DNA of 44,267 nucleotides. Source: Planctomycetota bacterium (lineage in GTDB: Bacteria > Planctomycetota > Phycisphaerae > WQYP01). How positions within the stretch are numbered: position 1 is the stretch's first letter; each line of letters starts with the position of its first letter. Of the stretch, positions 35,233-43,384 are shown piece after piece. A program made the translations under genes and the position numbers. The stretch spans positions 1-44,267 of the forward strand of contig JAKBCC010000016.1 in the NCBI GenBank assembly GCA_021808105.1, written 5' to 3'. The notes beneath the pieces were generated by a model. The model did not search any database, had not been told where the DNA came from, and was given only the letters and a program-made list of their open reading frames with translations.

Positions 35233-36573
35233 TCACGCCGATTCCTCTTTGCGTTCATTCCCGCGATGGCCGCGGATCAACAGCCGGATGGGAACTTCAT
35301 GCAGCACGGTGCGCTCCCGCAATTGATGAGCGAAAAAGCGTTTGTATTCCTCGGTAATCAGGCGGGGATGATTGACAAAAAGCACGATGGTGGGGGGGCG
35401 GACATCAATTTGCGTGGCATAATAAACTTTTACCATTTTGCCTTCCTGGCTGCTGGGGCCGCGCAATTGCAGAATATCTTCCACCGCTTTATTTAACTGC
35501 CCGGTGGTTAATCGTGTGGAGGCCTGCTCAAAGAGGGAAAAGGCCAGACGCACAATCTGCGATTGATCGCTGTCGGTTTTCGCGCTGATGCACGCCACGG
35601 GTGCATGCTTCAATTGCGGGAACCGTTTGGCGGCATAGGCACCGTAACTTTCCACCGTGGCCTGCTCACCCACAAGGTCCCATTTGTTAATGACCAGAAT
35701 CACCGGGCGGAATTCCTCCTGCACATATGCGGCGAGTTTCTGGTCCACATCACTGATATCAGCCGTTGAATCAATTAACAGCAGCACGACATCCGCCCGG
35801 CGGATGGAACGCTGCGCGCGGTGAAAACTGTAAAACTCCAGATCGTTGTTGGTCATGCGGGCACGCTTCCGCACGCCGGCGGTGTCGATAACGGTAATGG
35901 TGCGGCCCTCAATTTCGATGCGAACGTCAATGCTGTCACGGGTAGTGCCGGGCACCTCGGAAACAATCACGCGTTCTCCGCCCGCCAGCGTGTTGATCAA
36001 GGTGCTTTTGCCGGCATTACGCTTTCCCACCACCGCCAGTTTCAGTTCAGATTCTGCCGGTATTATTTTCGCGCTGCGGCCAAGATGCCGGAAAATGCCC
36101 TTCAGCAATTCATCCCCGCCCCGGCGATGCTGGCAGGAAATCATGACCATTTCGTCAAAGCCCAAATTGAAAAATTCAGTGGCATTGGATGCCAGATTCG
36201 GCCCATCCACTTTATTGACGGTCAGAATCACCGGTTTGGCAAACGGGCGAATCAGGCGAGCCACGGCGGTATCTAACGGCACCGGGCCGTTTTTAGCATC
36301 CACAACAAACAGCAGCACTGCTGCGGATTCAATGGCCCGACGAATCTGATCCTGAATCTGCTCGGTGAGATTATCCGGATCTTCTATGCCGTAGCCGCCG
36401 GTATCAACAAGTTCAAAACTTCGTCCCTCGCTTTCCACAATATTGGATACGCGGTCGCGGGTGACGCCCGCGGTAGGGTCCACGATGGAGATGCGCTTTC
36501 CCGATAGCATATTAAGCAAACTGGATTTGCCGACGTTGGGGCGGCCGACGATGGCGACAATGGGTATGGGCAT
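35233..36573 (-). CDS. der: Ribosome-assembly GTPase Der (EngA)
   Basis: Der is a tandem-GTPase factor for 50S subunit maturation. G-domain 1 starts PIPIVAIVGRPNVGKSSLLNML with DTGGYG and NKVD motifs. G-domain 2 starts at about residue 180, with VGKRNAGKSTLIN, DTAGVRKRARM and NKWD. The C-terminal KH-like domain contains VYYATQIDVRPPTIVLFVNHP. The start at 36573 has AAGGAA 7-9 bases upstream and matches the family N-terminus; the frame continues upstream into secA without conserved sequence. It lies 16 bp downstream of secA and is probably cotranscribed. The length, 446 residues, is normal. Confidence 0.95.
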   Translation of the reverse strand: MPIPIVAIVGRPNVGKSSLLNMLSGKRISIVDPTAGVTRDRVSNIVESEGRSFELVDTGGYGIEDPDNLTEQIQDQIRRAIESAAVLLFVVDAKNGPVPLDTAVARLIRPFAKPVILTVNKVDGPNLASNATEFFNLGFDEMVMISCQHRRGGDELLKGIFRHLGRSAKIIPAESELKLAVVGKRNAGKSTLINTLAGGERVIVSEVPGTTRDSIDVRIEIEGRTITVIDTAGVRKRARMTNNDLEFYSFHRAQRSIRRADVVLLLIDSTADISDVDQKLAAYVQEEFRPVILVINKWDLVGEQATVESYGAYAAKRFPQLKHAPVACISAKTDSDQSQIVRLAFSLFEQASTRLTTGQLNKAVEDILQLRGPSSQEGKMVKVYYATQIDVRPPTIVLFVNHPRLITEEYKRFFAHQLRERTVLHEVPIRLLIRGHRGNERKEESA

Positions 36574-36589
36574 ACAAGTTCCTTCGGTA

Positions 36590-39500
36590 TCAGGCGGTGC
36601 GTCCGCAACAGTGTTTATATTTCTTTCCACTGCCGCAGGGGCAGGGATCATTGCGGCCGACTTTCGGTCCGGCGTTGACAATGGGATCAAACGCGGGTTC
36701 CTGATCATCAGCGTCCGCCTCGGGGGTTAAAGTTTCCTCCGGGGGTGCCTGCAGTTCGCGGGCGGCGGCGCTTTCGGCAACGCCATAAGATTCATTGGCG
36801 TCGAAGAGTTCTTCCTGGCCTTCATACACATTGCGCATATCACCGGCGCTGGCGATTCTCATGCGGAAAATGACATCCGTGACTTTTTCGCGCAGATTTT
36901 TCAGAAATTCTTCAAACAACCGCGAGCCTTCCCGCTTATATTCAATCACCGGGTCGCGTTGTGCAATACCGCGTAAGCCGATGGTGTCACGCAGTTGATC
37001 CATGGCGTAAAGGTGATCCTTCCAGGTGACATCATAAATTTGTAAAAGCACGGTGCGTTCCAACTCGGTGAGTTCCCGGCGCAGAAACGCATGGGCTAAC
37101 TCGGCGATGCGCTCGCGGCGTTCCTCCGGCGGTTCACCGTCAAATTCATCGGCTGAGGCCTGCGTGACAAACCGGTCTGACACCCAGGCGGCCAACATGC
37201 GGGATTCCTGAAGTTTGGTTACCGCCTCATTTATCTGCTGGTCGATGGATTCATGGGCCTGTCGCGAAATATCAATGAGCCGTTGCCGCAATTTATCCAG
37301 TGACAGAGATCGGATTTCATCACCGGAAATGGGCGTTCCGAATTTGGCCTTTACCCATACCGCCAACTGCTCCGAGGCGTAAACATTTTCGACGCCGCCG
37401 GCACCGCTCGTCGCTTCCAGGGCATAATCCACCGGGTAACTGATTTCCCGCTGCTGATAGGCCTGCCGGGCGTTGTTAAGAATTAATTCCACCGCCTGAT
37501 CCTGAGTTTTTCCCGTCAGATCCGCCACGGGAATCGTGAAGTCAAATTTATCATTGGACCACTGCGCTAATTGTTGCTGCGGATATCCCTTCACCAGATA
37601 TTTGGCCAGGGGGCCGACATCCTTATGGTCAATAAGATCCAGTGCCTTTTCCACCAGCGTGTCGATAATATCATCGCGCTGCATGGTCTTTAATTGCGTC
37701 TGACTGATCTGAACTTTGAACTGACTCATCGCCCAGGAGGACATGCCGGCATAATCATAATCTTCGCTCTGCGCGTCGGGATCCATGAATTCCGAGATAG
37801 CGCTGTGAATGTTACTGCGGGCATCTTCCCGGGCTTTGTCTTTAATGGTCATTTCCAGCACAGGGAGTTCCGTATCCCGCAAATCCTGTGGATCAATAAC
37901 CGTGTTAAACGTCAGACGGACCCATTCGGCCACGCATGTCGCCACATAATCTTTATCGAGATAATGTCCCACCGCATCGCGTACGGAGTCGCCGATTGTA
38001 TCGAAAATAATTACCTGCAGGTTGCGCCCCTCCAGAATGGCCTGACGGGACGTGTAAAAGAAATTGCGTTGATAATTACGAACTTCATCATATTCCAGCA
38101 GGTTTTTCCGGATGCCGAAGTTGCGTTCCTCCACCTTCTTCTGTGCTCGGGCCACGGCCTTGGAGACCATGCCATGTTCAATGGCTTCATCTTCTTTCAT
38201 GCCCAGACTCTGAAGGGCCTTGAGCATAAAATCGCCGGCAAAGAGCCGCATGAGTTCATCTTCAAGGCTTAGAAAAAACCGTGACATGCCCGGATCGCCC
38301 TGGCGTCCGGAGCGCCCGCGTAACTGATTATCAATGCGGCGCGATTCATGACGTTCGGTGCCCAGGACAAATAATCCGCCTGCTTCCAGCACGCCTGAAC
38401 CCAGAGAAATATCCGTACCGCGGCCCGCCATATTCGTAGCAATGGTCACGCGCCCCACGGTCTGGTTGAGCTTGCCGGCCTGCTGGGTTCCGGCTTTGGC
38501 GATAATTTCCGCTTCCCGTTCATGATTCTTCGCGTTGAGAACTTCGTGTTCGATTCCATGCTGCTGCGTGAGAATATGTGAAAGCCGTTCGGATTTTTCC
38601 ACGCTGGTGGTGCCCACCAGTACGGGTTGTCCGCGTTCGGTGGCTTCCTTGATCTGTTCGACAATCGCTGCCCATTTGGCGTTTTCATTCATGAAAATGA
38701 GATCTTCAAAATCCTGCCGCGTCAGGGGACGATTGGTGGGAATAGTTACCACTTCAAGGGTGTATATTTTTCCGAATTCTTCGGATTCGGTCATGGCTGT
38801 GCCGGTCATGCCGGCGATGCGTTTGTACAGTTTGAAGAAGTTCTGCAGGGTGATGGTGGCCATGGTCTGCGTTTCGGGCTTTACCGTAACGCGTTCCTTG
38901 GCTTCCACCGCCTGATGCAGGCCGTCGCTCCATTGCCGGCCCACCATCAGGCGGCCCGTGGATTCATCGACGATAATCACTTCACCTTTTTGCACCACGT
39001 AGTCTTTGTCAATTTCATAGACGACATGGGCACGCAAGGACTGCTCCAGCAGGTGCGGCCAATCCATGTTGCCGCCGACATAAAATGATCCGACGCCTGC
39101 AAATTCCTGCGCCTTGCGAATACCCTCATGGGTTAAATGGGCGGTTTTGCGGTCCAGTTCCACTTCATAGAGCTGCATTTGTTTGGCCAGATCAGCTTCG
39201 GCAATTTCCAGTTCTTTCTGGGCTTCGGCGATGGAGGTTTGAAGGGCGGAAAGTTTTCCGGAATCGCCGCGCGCCAATTTCATATCACCCTCGGAACCTT
39301 TGATCTTCCGCTTAAGCGATTCAACGCGGGCGTTGGCGATGTCCCAGGGCTTTTGAGCGGCCATCAGTTTGCGCGTCACTTCATCGGCCTGCCGATAGCG
39401 CGGAGAATCATCATGCGCCGGGCCGCTGATAATCAGTGGCGTGCGGGCTTCATCAATCAGCACGCTATCCACTTCATCAACAATGGCAAAATCCAGCGGT

Positions 39501-40300
39501 CCCTGCACCTGTTCCGCCAGTGATTGCTTCATGTTATCGCGCAGATAATCAAAGCCGAATTCACTGTTGGTGCCGTAGGTCACGGTGCACTGATACGCCT
39601 TTTGCCGCGGCTCATTGTCCATGTGAGATTGCACAAATCCCACGGACATGCCCAGCGCGTAAAACGCCGGTGCCACCCACGCCGCATCACGGCGTACCAG
39701 ATAATCATTGACCGTCACAACATGGCAATGCTTGCCGGAAAGTCCCATGAGGAAACAAGACAGCGGTGCCACGAAAGTTTTACCTTCGCCGGTGGCCATT
39801 TCCGCGATTTTTCCATCATACAAAACCATTCCGCCGATTAACTGCACGTCAAACGGCCGCGCGCGGTAGGGGGGGCGGGCGTCCGGGACGCAGGCGCGGA
39901 TGGCCTCATAAAGTTCCGGGGGAATTTCCACAAATCGCCAATCATGCTCCCCGACGCATTTGGCCTTAATTTGCTGGTACTGCCCCTGCGCTTCCGGGGA
40001 AAGCTTGCCGGCATCAAAGGGATACGCCGGGTTGAAGGCATTGCGCAGCCCAATGTTGCGATCCATGGATTCCCGCATCAGGGCAAACGCTTCCGGCAAC
40101 AGGGCCAAATCGGCTTCGCCGTCCGCCATGCGCTTGCGTAATTCATCCGCCTTGGCCCGCATTTGTGCATCGGTGAGCACCCGCATGGCCGGTTCGAATC
40201 CGTTAATTGCTGTGACCCGCTGGCGGTAAGATTTAATGAGGCGGCCGTTGCGGGATCCGAAAATTTTCGTCATGGATTTATTGAGAAACTCTGTGACCAT
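36590..40300 (-). CDS. secA: Preprotein translocase ATPase SecA, enlarged
   Basis: SecA is the motor ATPase that drives proteins through SecYEG. Walker A (MATGEGKT, about 169-175), the DEVDSVLIDEA box (about 275-285), helicase motifs TNMAGRGTDI and GRSGRQGDPG, and the C-terminal zinc motif CPCGSGKKYKHCC are all present. At 1236 residues it is well above the roughly 900 of E. coli SecA. Inserts are visible at about 82-148 (between the N-terminal helix and FDVQLIGGMVL), a coiled-coil insert at about 315-378 rich in Lys/Glu/Ala, and extra sequence in the C-terminal half. Inserts of this sort are known in PVC bacteria. The start at 40300 has GAGGG upstream. No frameshift is seen. Confidence 0.96.
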   Translation of the reverse strand: MVTEFLNKSMTKIFGSRNGRLIKSYRQRVTAINGFEPAMRVLTDAQMRAKADELRKRMADGEADLALLPEAFALMRESMDRNIGLRNAFNPAYPFDAGKLSPEAQGQYQQIKAKCVGEHDWRFVEIPPELYEAIRACVPDARPPYRARPFDVQLIGGMVLYDGKIAEMATGEGKTFVAPLSCFLMGLSGKHCHVVTVNDYLVRRDAAWVAPAFYALGMSVGFVQSHMDNEPRQKAYQCTVTYGTNSEFGFDYLRDNMKQSLAEQVQGPLDFAIVDEVDSVLIDEARTPLIISGPAHDDSPRYRQADEVTRKLMAAQKPWDIANARVESLKRKIKGSEGDMKLARGDSGKLSALQTSIAEAQKELEIAEADLAKQMQLYEVELDRKTAHLTHEGIRKAQEFAGVGSFYVGGNMDWPHLLEQSLRAHVVYEIDKDYVVQKGEVIIVDESTGRLMVGRQWSDGLHQAVEAKERVTVKPETQTMATITLQNFFKLYKRIAGMTGTAMTESEEFGKIYTLEVVTIPTNRPLTRQDFEDLIFMNENAKWAAIVEQIKEATERGQPVLVGTTSVEKSERLSHILTQQHGIEHEVLNAKNHEREAEIIAKAGTQQAGKLNQTVGRVTIATNMAGRGTDISLGSGVLEAGGLFVLGTERHESRRIDNQLRGRSGRQGDPGMSRFFLSLEDELMRLFAGDFMLKALQSLGMKEDEAIEHGMVSKAVARAQKKVEERNFGIRKNLLEYDEVRNYQRNFFYTSRQAILEGRNLQVIIFDTIGDSVRDAVGHYLDKDYVATCVAEWVRLTFNTVIDPQDLRDTELPVLEMTIKDKAREDARSNIHSAISEFMDPDAQSEDYDYAGMSSWAMSQFKVQISQTQLKTMQRDDIIDTLVEKALDLIDHKDVGPLAKYLVKGYPQQQLAQWSNDKFDFTIPVADLTGKTQDQAVELILNNARQAYQQREISYPVDYALEATSGAGGVENVYASEQLAVWVKAKFGTPISGDEIRSLSLDKLRQRLIDISRQAHESIDQQINEAVTKLQESRMLAAWVSDRFVTQASADEFDGEPPEERRERIAELAHAFLRRELTELERTVLLQIYDVTWKDHLYAMDQLRDTIGLRGIAQRDPVIEYKREGSRLFEEFLKNLREKVTDVIFRMRIASAGDMRNVYEGQEELFDANESYGVAESAAARELQAPPEETLTPEADADDQEPAFDPIVNAGPKVGRNDPCPCGSGKKYKHCCGRTA

Positions 40301-40380
40301 AAGGCCCTCTTTATAATGCTGACAGGGACAATATCTGCCCGAATTTGCCGATAAAAATAACGGATGTTTTGCTCAGGGAA

Positions 40381-40824
40381 TCAGAGGATGCAGGGCGGAG
40401 GGCGAGCGGCGAGCACGCGCAGAAAGCCAACGTGCGGCGAACGCGGTGCGTAAGCCGCTGACAAGGACACAATAGTACAAAGACTGGGAAGTTTGACGCC
40501 TGTTTTGATTGTCCTGGCCGGGCAACCATGCTGCCACGCATAAAGCACATGAATGCTGGCCACCGCCCACAAATTTAGTGTGTGCGGTAGGAGTCGATTA
40601 GAGTGCCGGTTTGCAGAATTGCCAGTTGCACCTGCCCCGCGCCGTTTTGCTGACGCATGAAACGGGGCCGCCGGAATCGCCAGCAACCGACCAATCCAGG
40701 TAACCGCTCTAACCGTTTCCGGTGCCTGGGCGGCATGAATACCCTGCGCCGCGGGCATCCAAACCATCGCCATGAGGCATGAAATGGCGGTAATCGCTGG
40801 AGAATGTCTACTTAGCCGGTGCAT
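40381..40824 (-). CDS. Uncertain small secreted protein
   Basis: A 147-codon frame begins MHRLSRHSPAITAISCLMAMVWMPAAQG, which resembles a signal peptide. The remainder has no domain I recognise and looks compositionally random, and no ribosome site precedes the ATG. It may be spurious. It is the only frame with any protein character in the gap between secA and the IS5-like element at 40853. Confidence 0.2.
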   Translation of the reverse strand: MHRLSRHSPAITAISCLMAMVWMPAAQGIHAAQAPETVRAVTWIGRLLAIPAAPFHASAKRRGAGATGNSANRHSNRLLPHTLNLWAVASIHVLYAWQHGCPARTIKTGVKLPSLCTIVSLSAAYAPRSPHVGFLRVLAARPPPCIL

Positions 40825-40852
40825 ACACCCGTCGTTTCCAATACAATCCTAC

Positions 40853-40933
40853 GAGCCTGTCCAAGTAATCGCCGCTCCTTGGCAGGTGCCAAAAATCGCG
40901 CCGTCGCAAAGCGTCGATTACTCGGACAGGACT
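40853..40933. mobile_element. Short inverted-repeat element (MITE-like), about 80 bp
   Basis: The inverted ends CCTGTCCAAGTAATCG (40856-40871) and CGATTACTCGGACAGG (40915-40930) match with one mismatch in 16. The interior (GGTGCCAAAAATCGCGCCGTCGCAA) is nearly identical to the right third of the larger element at 42956-43239. The left end starts GAGCCTGTCC. No coding capacity is present. Confidence 0.75.
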
Positions 40934-41094
40934 TACTATTATACGCGGAAAAATCGCCAATGCCTACCGCGCCGTTAGAAACTAGAAGTTAGTCTCCCAT
41001 GATGCGAAGCCTCACCCGCGCAGGATGAAAAATCGCCATGTTTTTTCGCTGTTGCGAAGGTCTGGCGAATTTTCAGAGCAGGAAGAAGAACGAA

Positions 41095-42792
41095 TCAGGA
41101 CGGGGGCTTCTTCTGCCGGGCGGAGAGTTCTACTTTCACGTTGAATACTTTTTCGAACATATCGGCTTTGTGCCGGGCGGCCCAGAGTTCCAGTTCACAA
41201 TCGGCCTGACTGGTCAAAGCGAAAATCGCTTTGCGATTGCGCACCGCCACGCGTACGGCATGAACATTTTTATAGTGCCCGCGATCCATGCCATCCGCTA
41301 CGCGCAAAATTGCTGCCAGTTTATCGACCACGATCCGTTCCGGCGGCGTAAGCGACATATACGGCTCGTGGCTTTTTTTGGGCATGCTCCGCCGATGGTA
41401 CCGCGCCACATTGCCGATTATTTCCAGTTCGACCGGTGAAAAGCCTTCCAAATCTCCGTTTTTGATCAGGTAATAGCTGTGCTTATGATGTCCGCTATGA
41501 CCGATATGCCAGCCGATATCATGCAGCATGGCCGCATATTCTAATGATTCCCGCGCGCTGTTATCCAGATGGTGCAGCCGCCTGGTCTGATCAAAAATAC
41601 TCAACGCCAGTTTTGCCACCTGCCCATGATGAGGTTCATCATAATTGCACCGGCGGCCAAGCTCGATAACGCTGCGGCGGCGCGGCTCGGTAATTTCCAC
41701 AGATAGCCGCACCTTGGGCCAGTGGGTTTGCATGTAGTCAATGATCATGCCTTCCCGCATGGCGCGGTCGGATATTTCAATCACCGGAATATCCAGTTGT
41801 TCAAAGAGATAATTGACCAGCACGGCCCCGGAAATGATCTGCCCCGCACGGCCCGGATCCAGCCCCGGCATTTTCAGGCGATCCTTCAGCGTGGAGCGTA
41901 TAAGCCGACGGCAAATAATATCAAAATCTTCATACCGCATTTCGCTGTTCACGCGGTGCCGCGCCACTTCCTGATTATGCTGCCCGACGCACATGGCGGC
42001 AAGATTTTCCAAGGTTCCTGATGTGCCGATAAATTTCGTCGCATGCAAAGATCGAATGCGGGAGATCAGGCCCTTAAGGGTGCGGTGGATATGCTTATGC
42101 AGATCCCGAAGTTCAGTTTTATTCGGTGGATCATGTTCAATAAACTGCTGCGTAAGCCGACTGGCACCAAGCTTGCGGCTTTCCAGCAGCAACGCCTTAT
42201 CTGAAGTCCCAACAATTAATTCCGCCGACCCACCGCCGATATCAATAATCAGAGCCGGTCCTTCTTCCATGCCCACCGCCTGCCGGACCGCCAGGTAAAT
42301 CAGTCGCGCCTCCTCCTGACTGCTGATCACCCGGATATCCAGCCCCAGTTGGGTTTTGGCCATCAGGACAAAATCGCCGCCATTGACGCTTTCCCGCACG
42401 GCACTGGTCGCGAACGCCAGAACGCGATCGCACTCCAGGCTTTGCGCCACGCGCATATATCGGCTCAATACGCCCAGAGTGTGATTCATGGCGGGCCTTG
42501 GCAGAATATGGCGAACCAGCGATTCTCTCCCCAGTTGCGTTAATTCCTTTTCCGAACTTAACACCTTAAAGCCCATGGTCTCTGTGACTTCCACAATTAC
42601 CATGTGCAAGCTGTTGGTGCCGATATCGATAGCCGCAATTCGCAGCCCGTGTGGTGTACTGGGCGGTGTACGGGGGCGAGGAGTATTACCGCCGACGATT
42701 CGCACACTGGCCTTGGGCCGGGGGAGCGAAACAGTGCCTGACACTCTTTTTATCGAGGAACCGCCCGTTCTGGTCGTGTGCGAACTTTTCAT
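41095..42792 (-). CDS. ppx: Ppx/GppA-family exopolyphosphatase with HD domain
   Basis: This enzyme degrades polyphosphate and/or pppGpp. The Ppx/GppA core has LRIAAIDIGTNSLHMVIVEV, RVLAFATSAVRESVNGG, PALIIDIGGGSAELIVG and FIGTSGTLENLAAM. From about residue 360 an HD-type helical domain follows, containing LEYAAMLHDIGWHIGHSGHHKHSYY. The frame is open to 43092. ATG 42792 gives 565 residues but has no Shine-Dalgarno. GTG 42705 has AAGG at good spacing and begins nearer the conserved core. The intervening sequence contains a dispersed repeat arm (42733-42753), which favours the later start. The frame upstream of 42792 runs into the MITE. Confidence 0.85.
   Translation of the reverse strand: MKSSHTTRTGGSSIKRVSGTVSLPRPKASVRIVGGNTPRPRTPPSTPHGLRIAAIDIGTNSLHMVIVEVTETMGFKVLSSEKELTQLGRESLVRHILPRPAMNHTLGVLSRYMRVAQSLECDRVLAFATSAVRESVNGGDFVLMAKTQLGLDIRVISSQEEARLIYLAVRQAVGMEEGPALIIDIGGGSAELIVGTSDKALLLESRKLGASRLTQQFIEHDPPNKTELRDLHKHIHRTLKGLISRIRSLHATKFIGTSGTLENLAAMCVGQHNQEVARHRVNSEMRYEDFDIICRRLIRSTLKDRLKMPGLDPGRAGQIISGAVLVNYLFEQLDIPVIEISDRAMREGMIIDYMQTHWPKVRLSVEITEPRRRSVIELGRRCNYDEPHHGQVAKLALSIFDQTRRLHHLDNSARESLEYAAMLHDIGWHIGHSGHHKHSYYLIKNGDLEGFSPVELEIIGNVARYHRRSMPKKSHEPYMSLTPPERIVVDKLAAILRVADGMDRGHYKNVHAVRVAVRNRKAIFALTSQADCELELWAARHKADMFEKVFNVKVELSARQKKPPS
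42733..42753. repeat. Single arm of the CCTGACAC repeat family
   Basis: CCTGACACTCTTTTTAT here is almost identical to the right arm of the palindrome at 12911-12927 (CCTGACACCTCTTTTTAT). A third copy of the core, GTGTCAGGTAC, lies at 43153-43163 inside the MITE. Confidence 0.55.
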
Positions 42793-42955
42793 AGCACAGA
42801 TTATGCTGGCCGCAGAGCGTAATGTCCATGGGGTGAAAATGGCGACACGCGGGCGGGCGTGGCAATATTTCCGGGTCATGCAACCGTGGGGGGAAACTTC
42901 ACATAGCCGCTGGCTTTGCCGGTGGTGGCGAGCACCCCACAAGTATCCCGCCGCG

Positions 42956-43239
42956 CTAGGAGCCTGTCCGAGTAATGGCCGGGATTGCGATGGGTCTGAA
43001 ATGTCCCGTATGCGCGGCGGAGGATCGAGCCGACTCTGGATAATGAGTCTGCGAGATCCGACAACAAAGCAGACGGGGCATTTCAGGCCCACCCCGCGGG
43101 GCGGTGTGCTTTTTGGCCCCCCTCTGCGGCGCGGCTCCTCGGAGTACCATCCGTGTCAGGTACGCCATCGTCGCCGCTGCTTGACGGGTGCCAAAAATCA
43201 CGCCGTCGCAACCCGGCGATTACTCGGACAGGCTCCTAG
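42956..43239. mobile_element. IS5-like MITE, 284 bp, no transposase
   Basis: Terminal inverted repeats of 28 bp (42956-42983 and 43212-43239) match with one mismatch. Both ends read CTAGGAGCCTGTCCGAGTAAT inward. CTAG at both outer ends could be a target duplication of the YTAR type used by the IS5 group. The right third is shared with the short element at 40853. A second, nested inverted repeat lies inside (42992-43009 and 43073-43090, GGGYCTGAAATGYCCCGT). No transposase is encoded, so movement would need one supplied elsewhere. IS5 assignment rests on end sequence and target pattern. Confidence 0.8.
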
Positions 43240-43384
43240 CCCAACCCCGGGAGACACCCCGAAAAGCAAGCACAACATTGACCCCCGACCAGATGCAGGC
43301 ACCACGCTCCGACGGATGCGGTGGGCACCTGTTCAGCACATTATAAAGATGAAAAACGCGCCAAAATTCTCGCTTGTTTAAGGA

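Noticed and set aside
42488-43381. 297-codon plus-strand frame across ppx and the MITE
   Set aside because: It crosses both a conserved gene and a repeat element and has no protein features.
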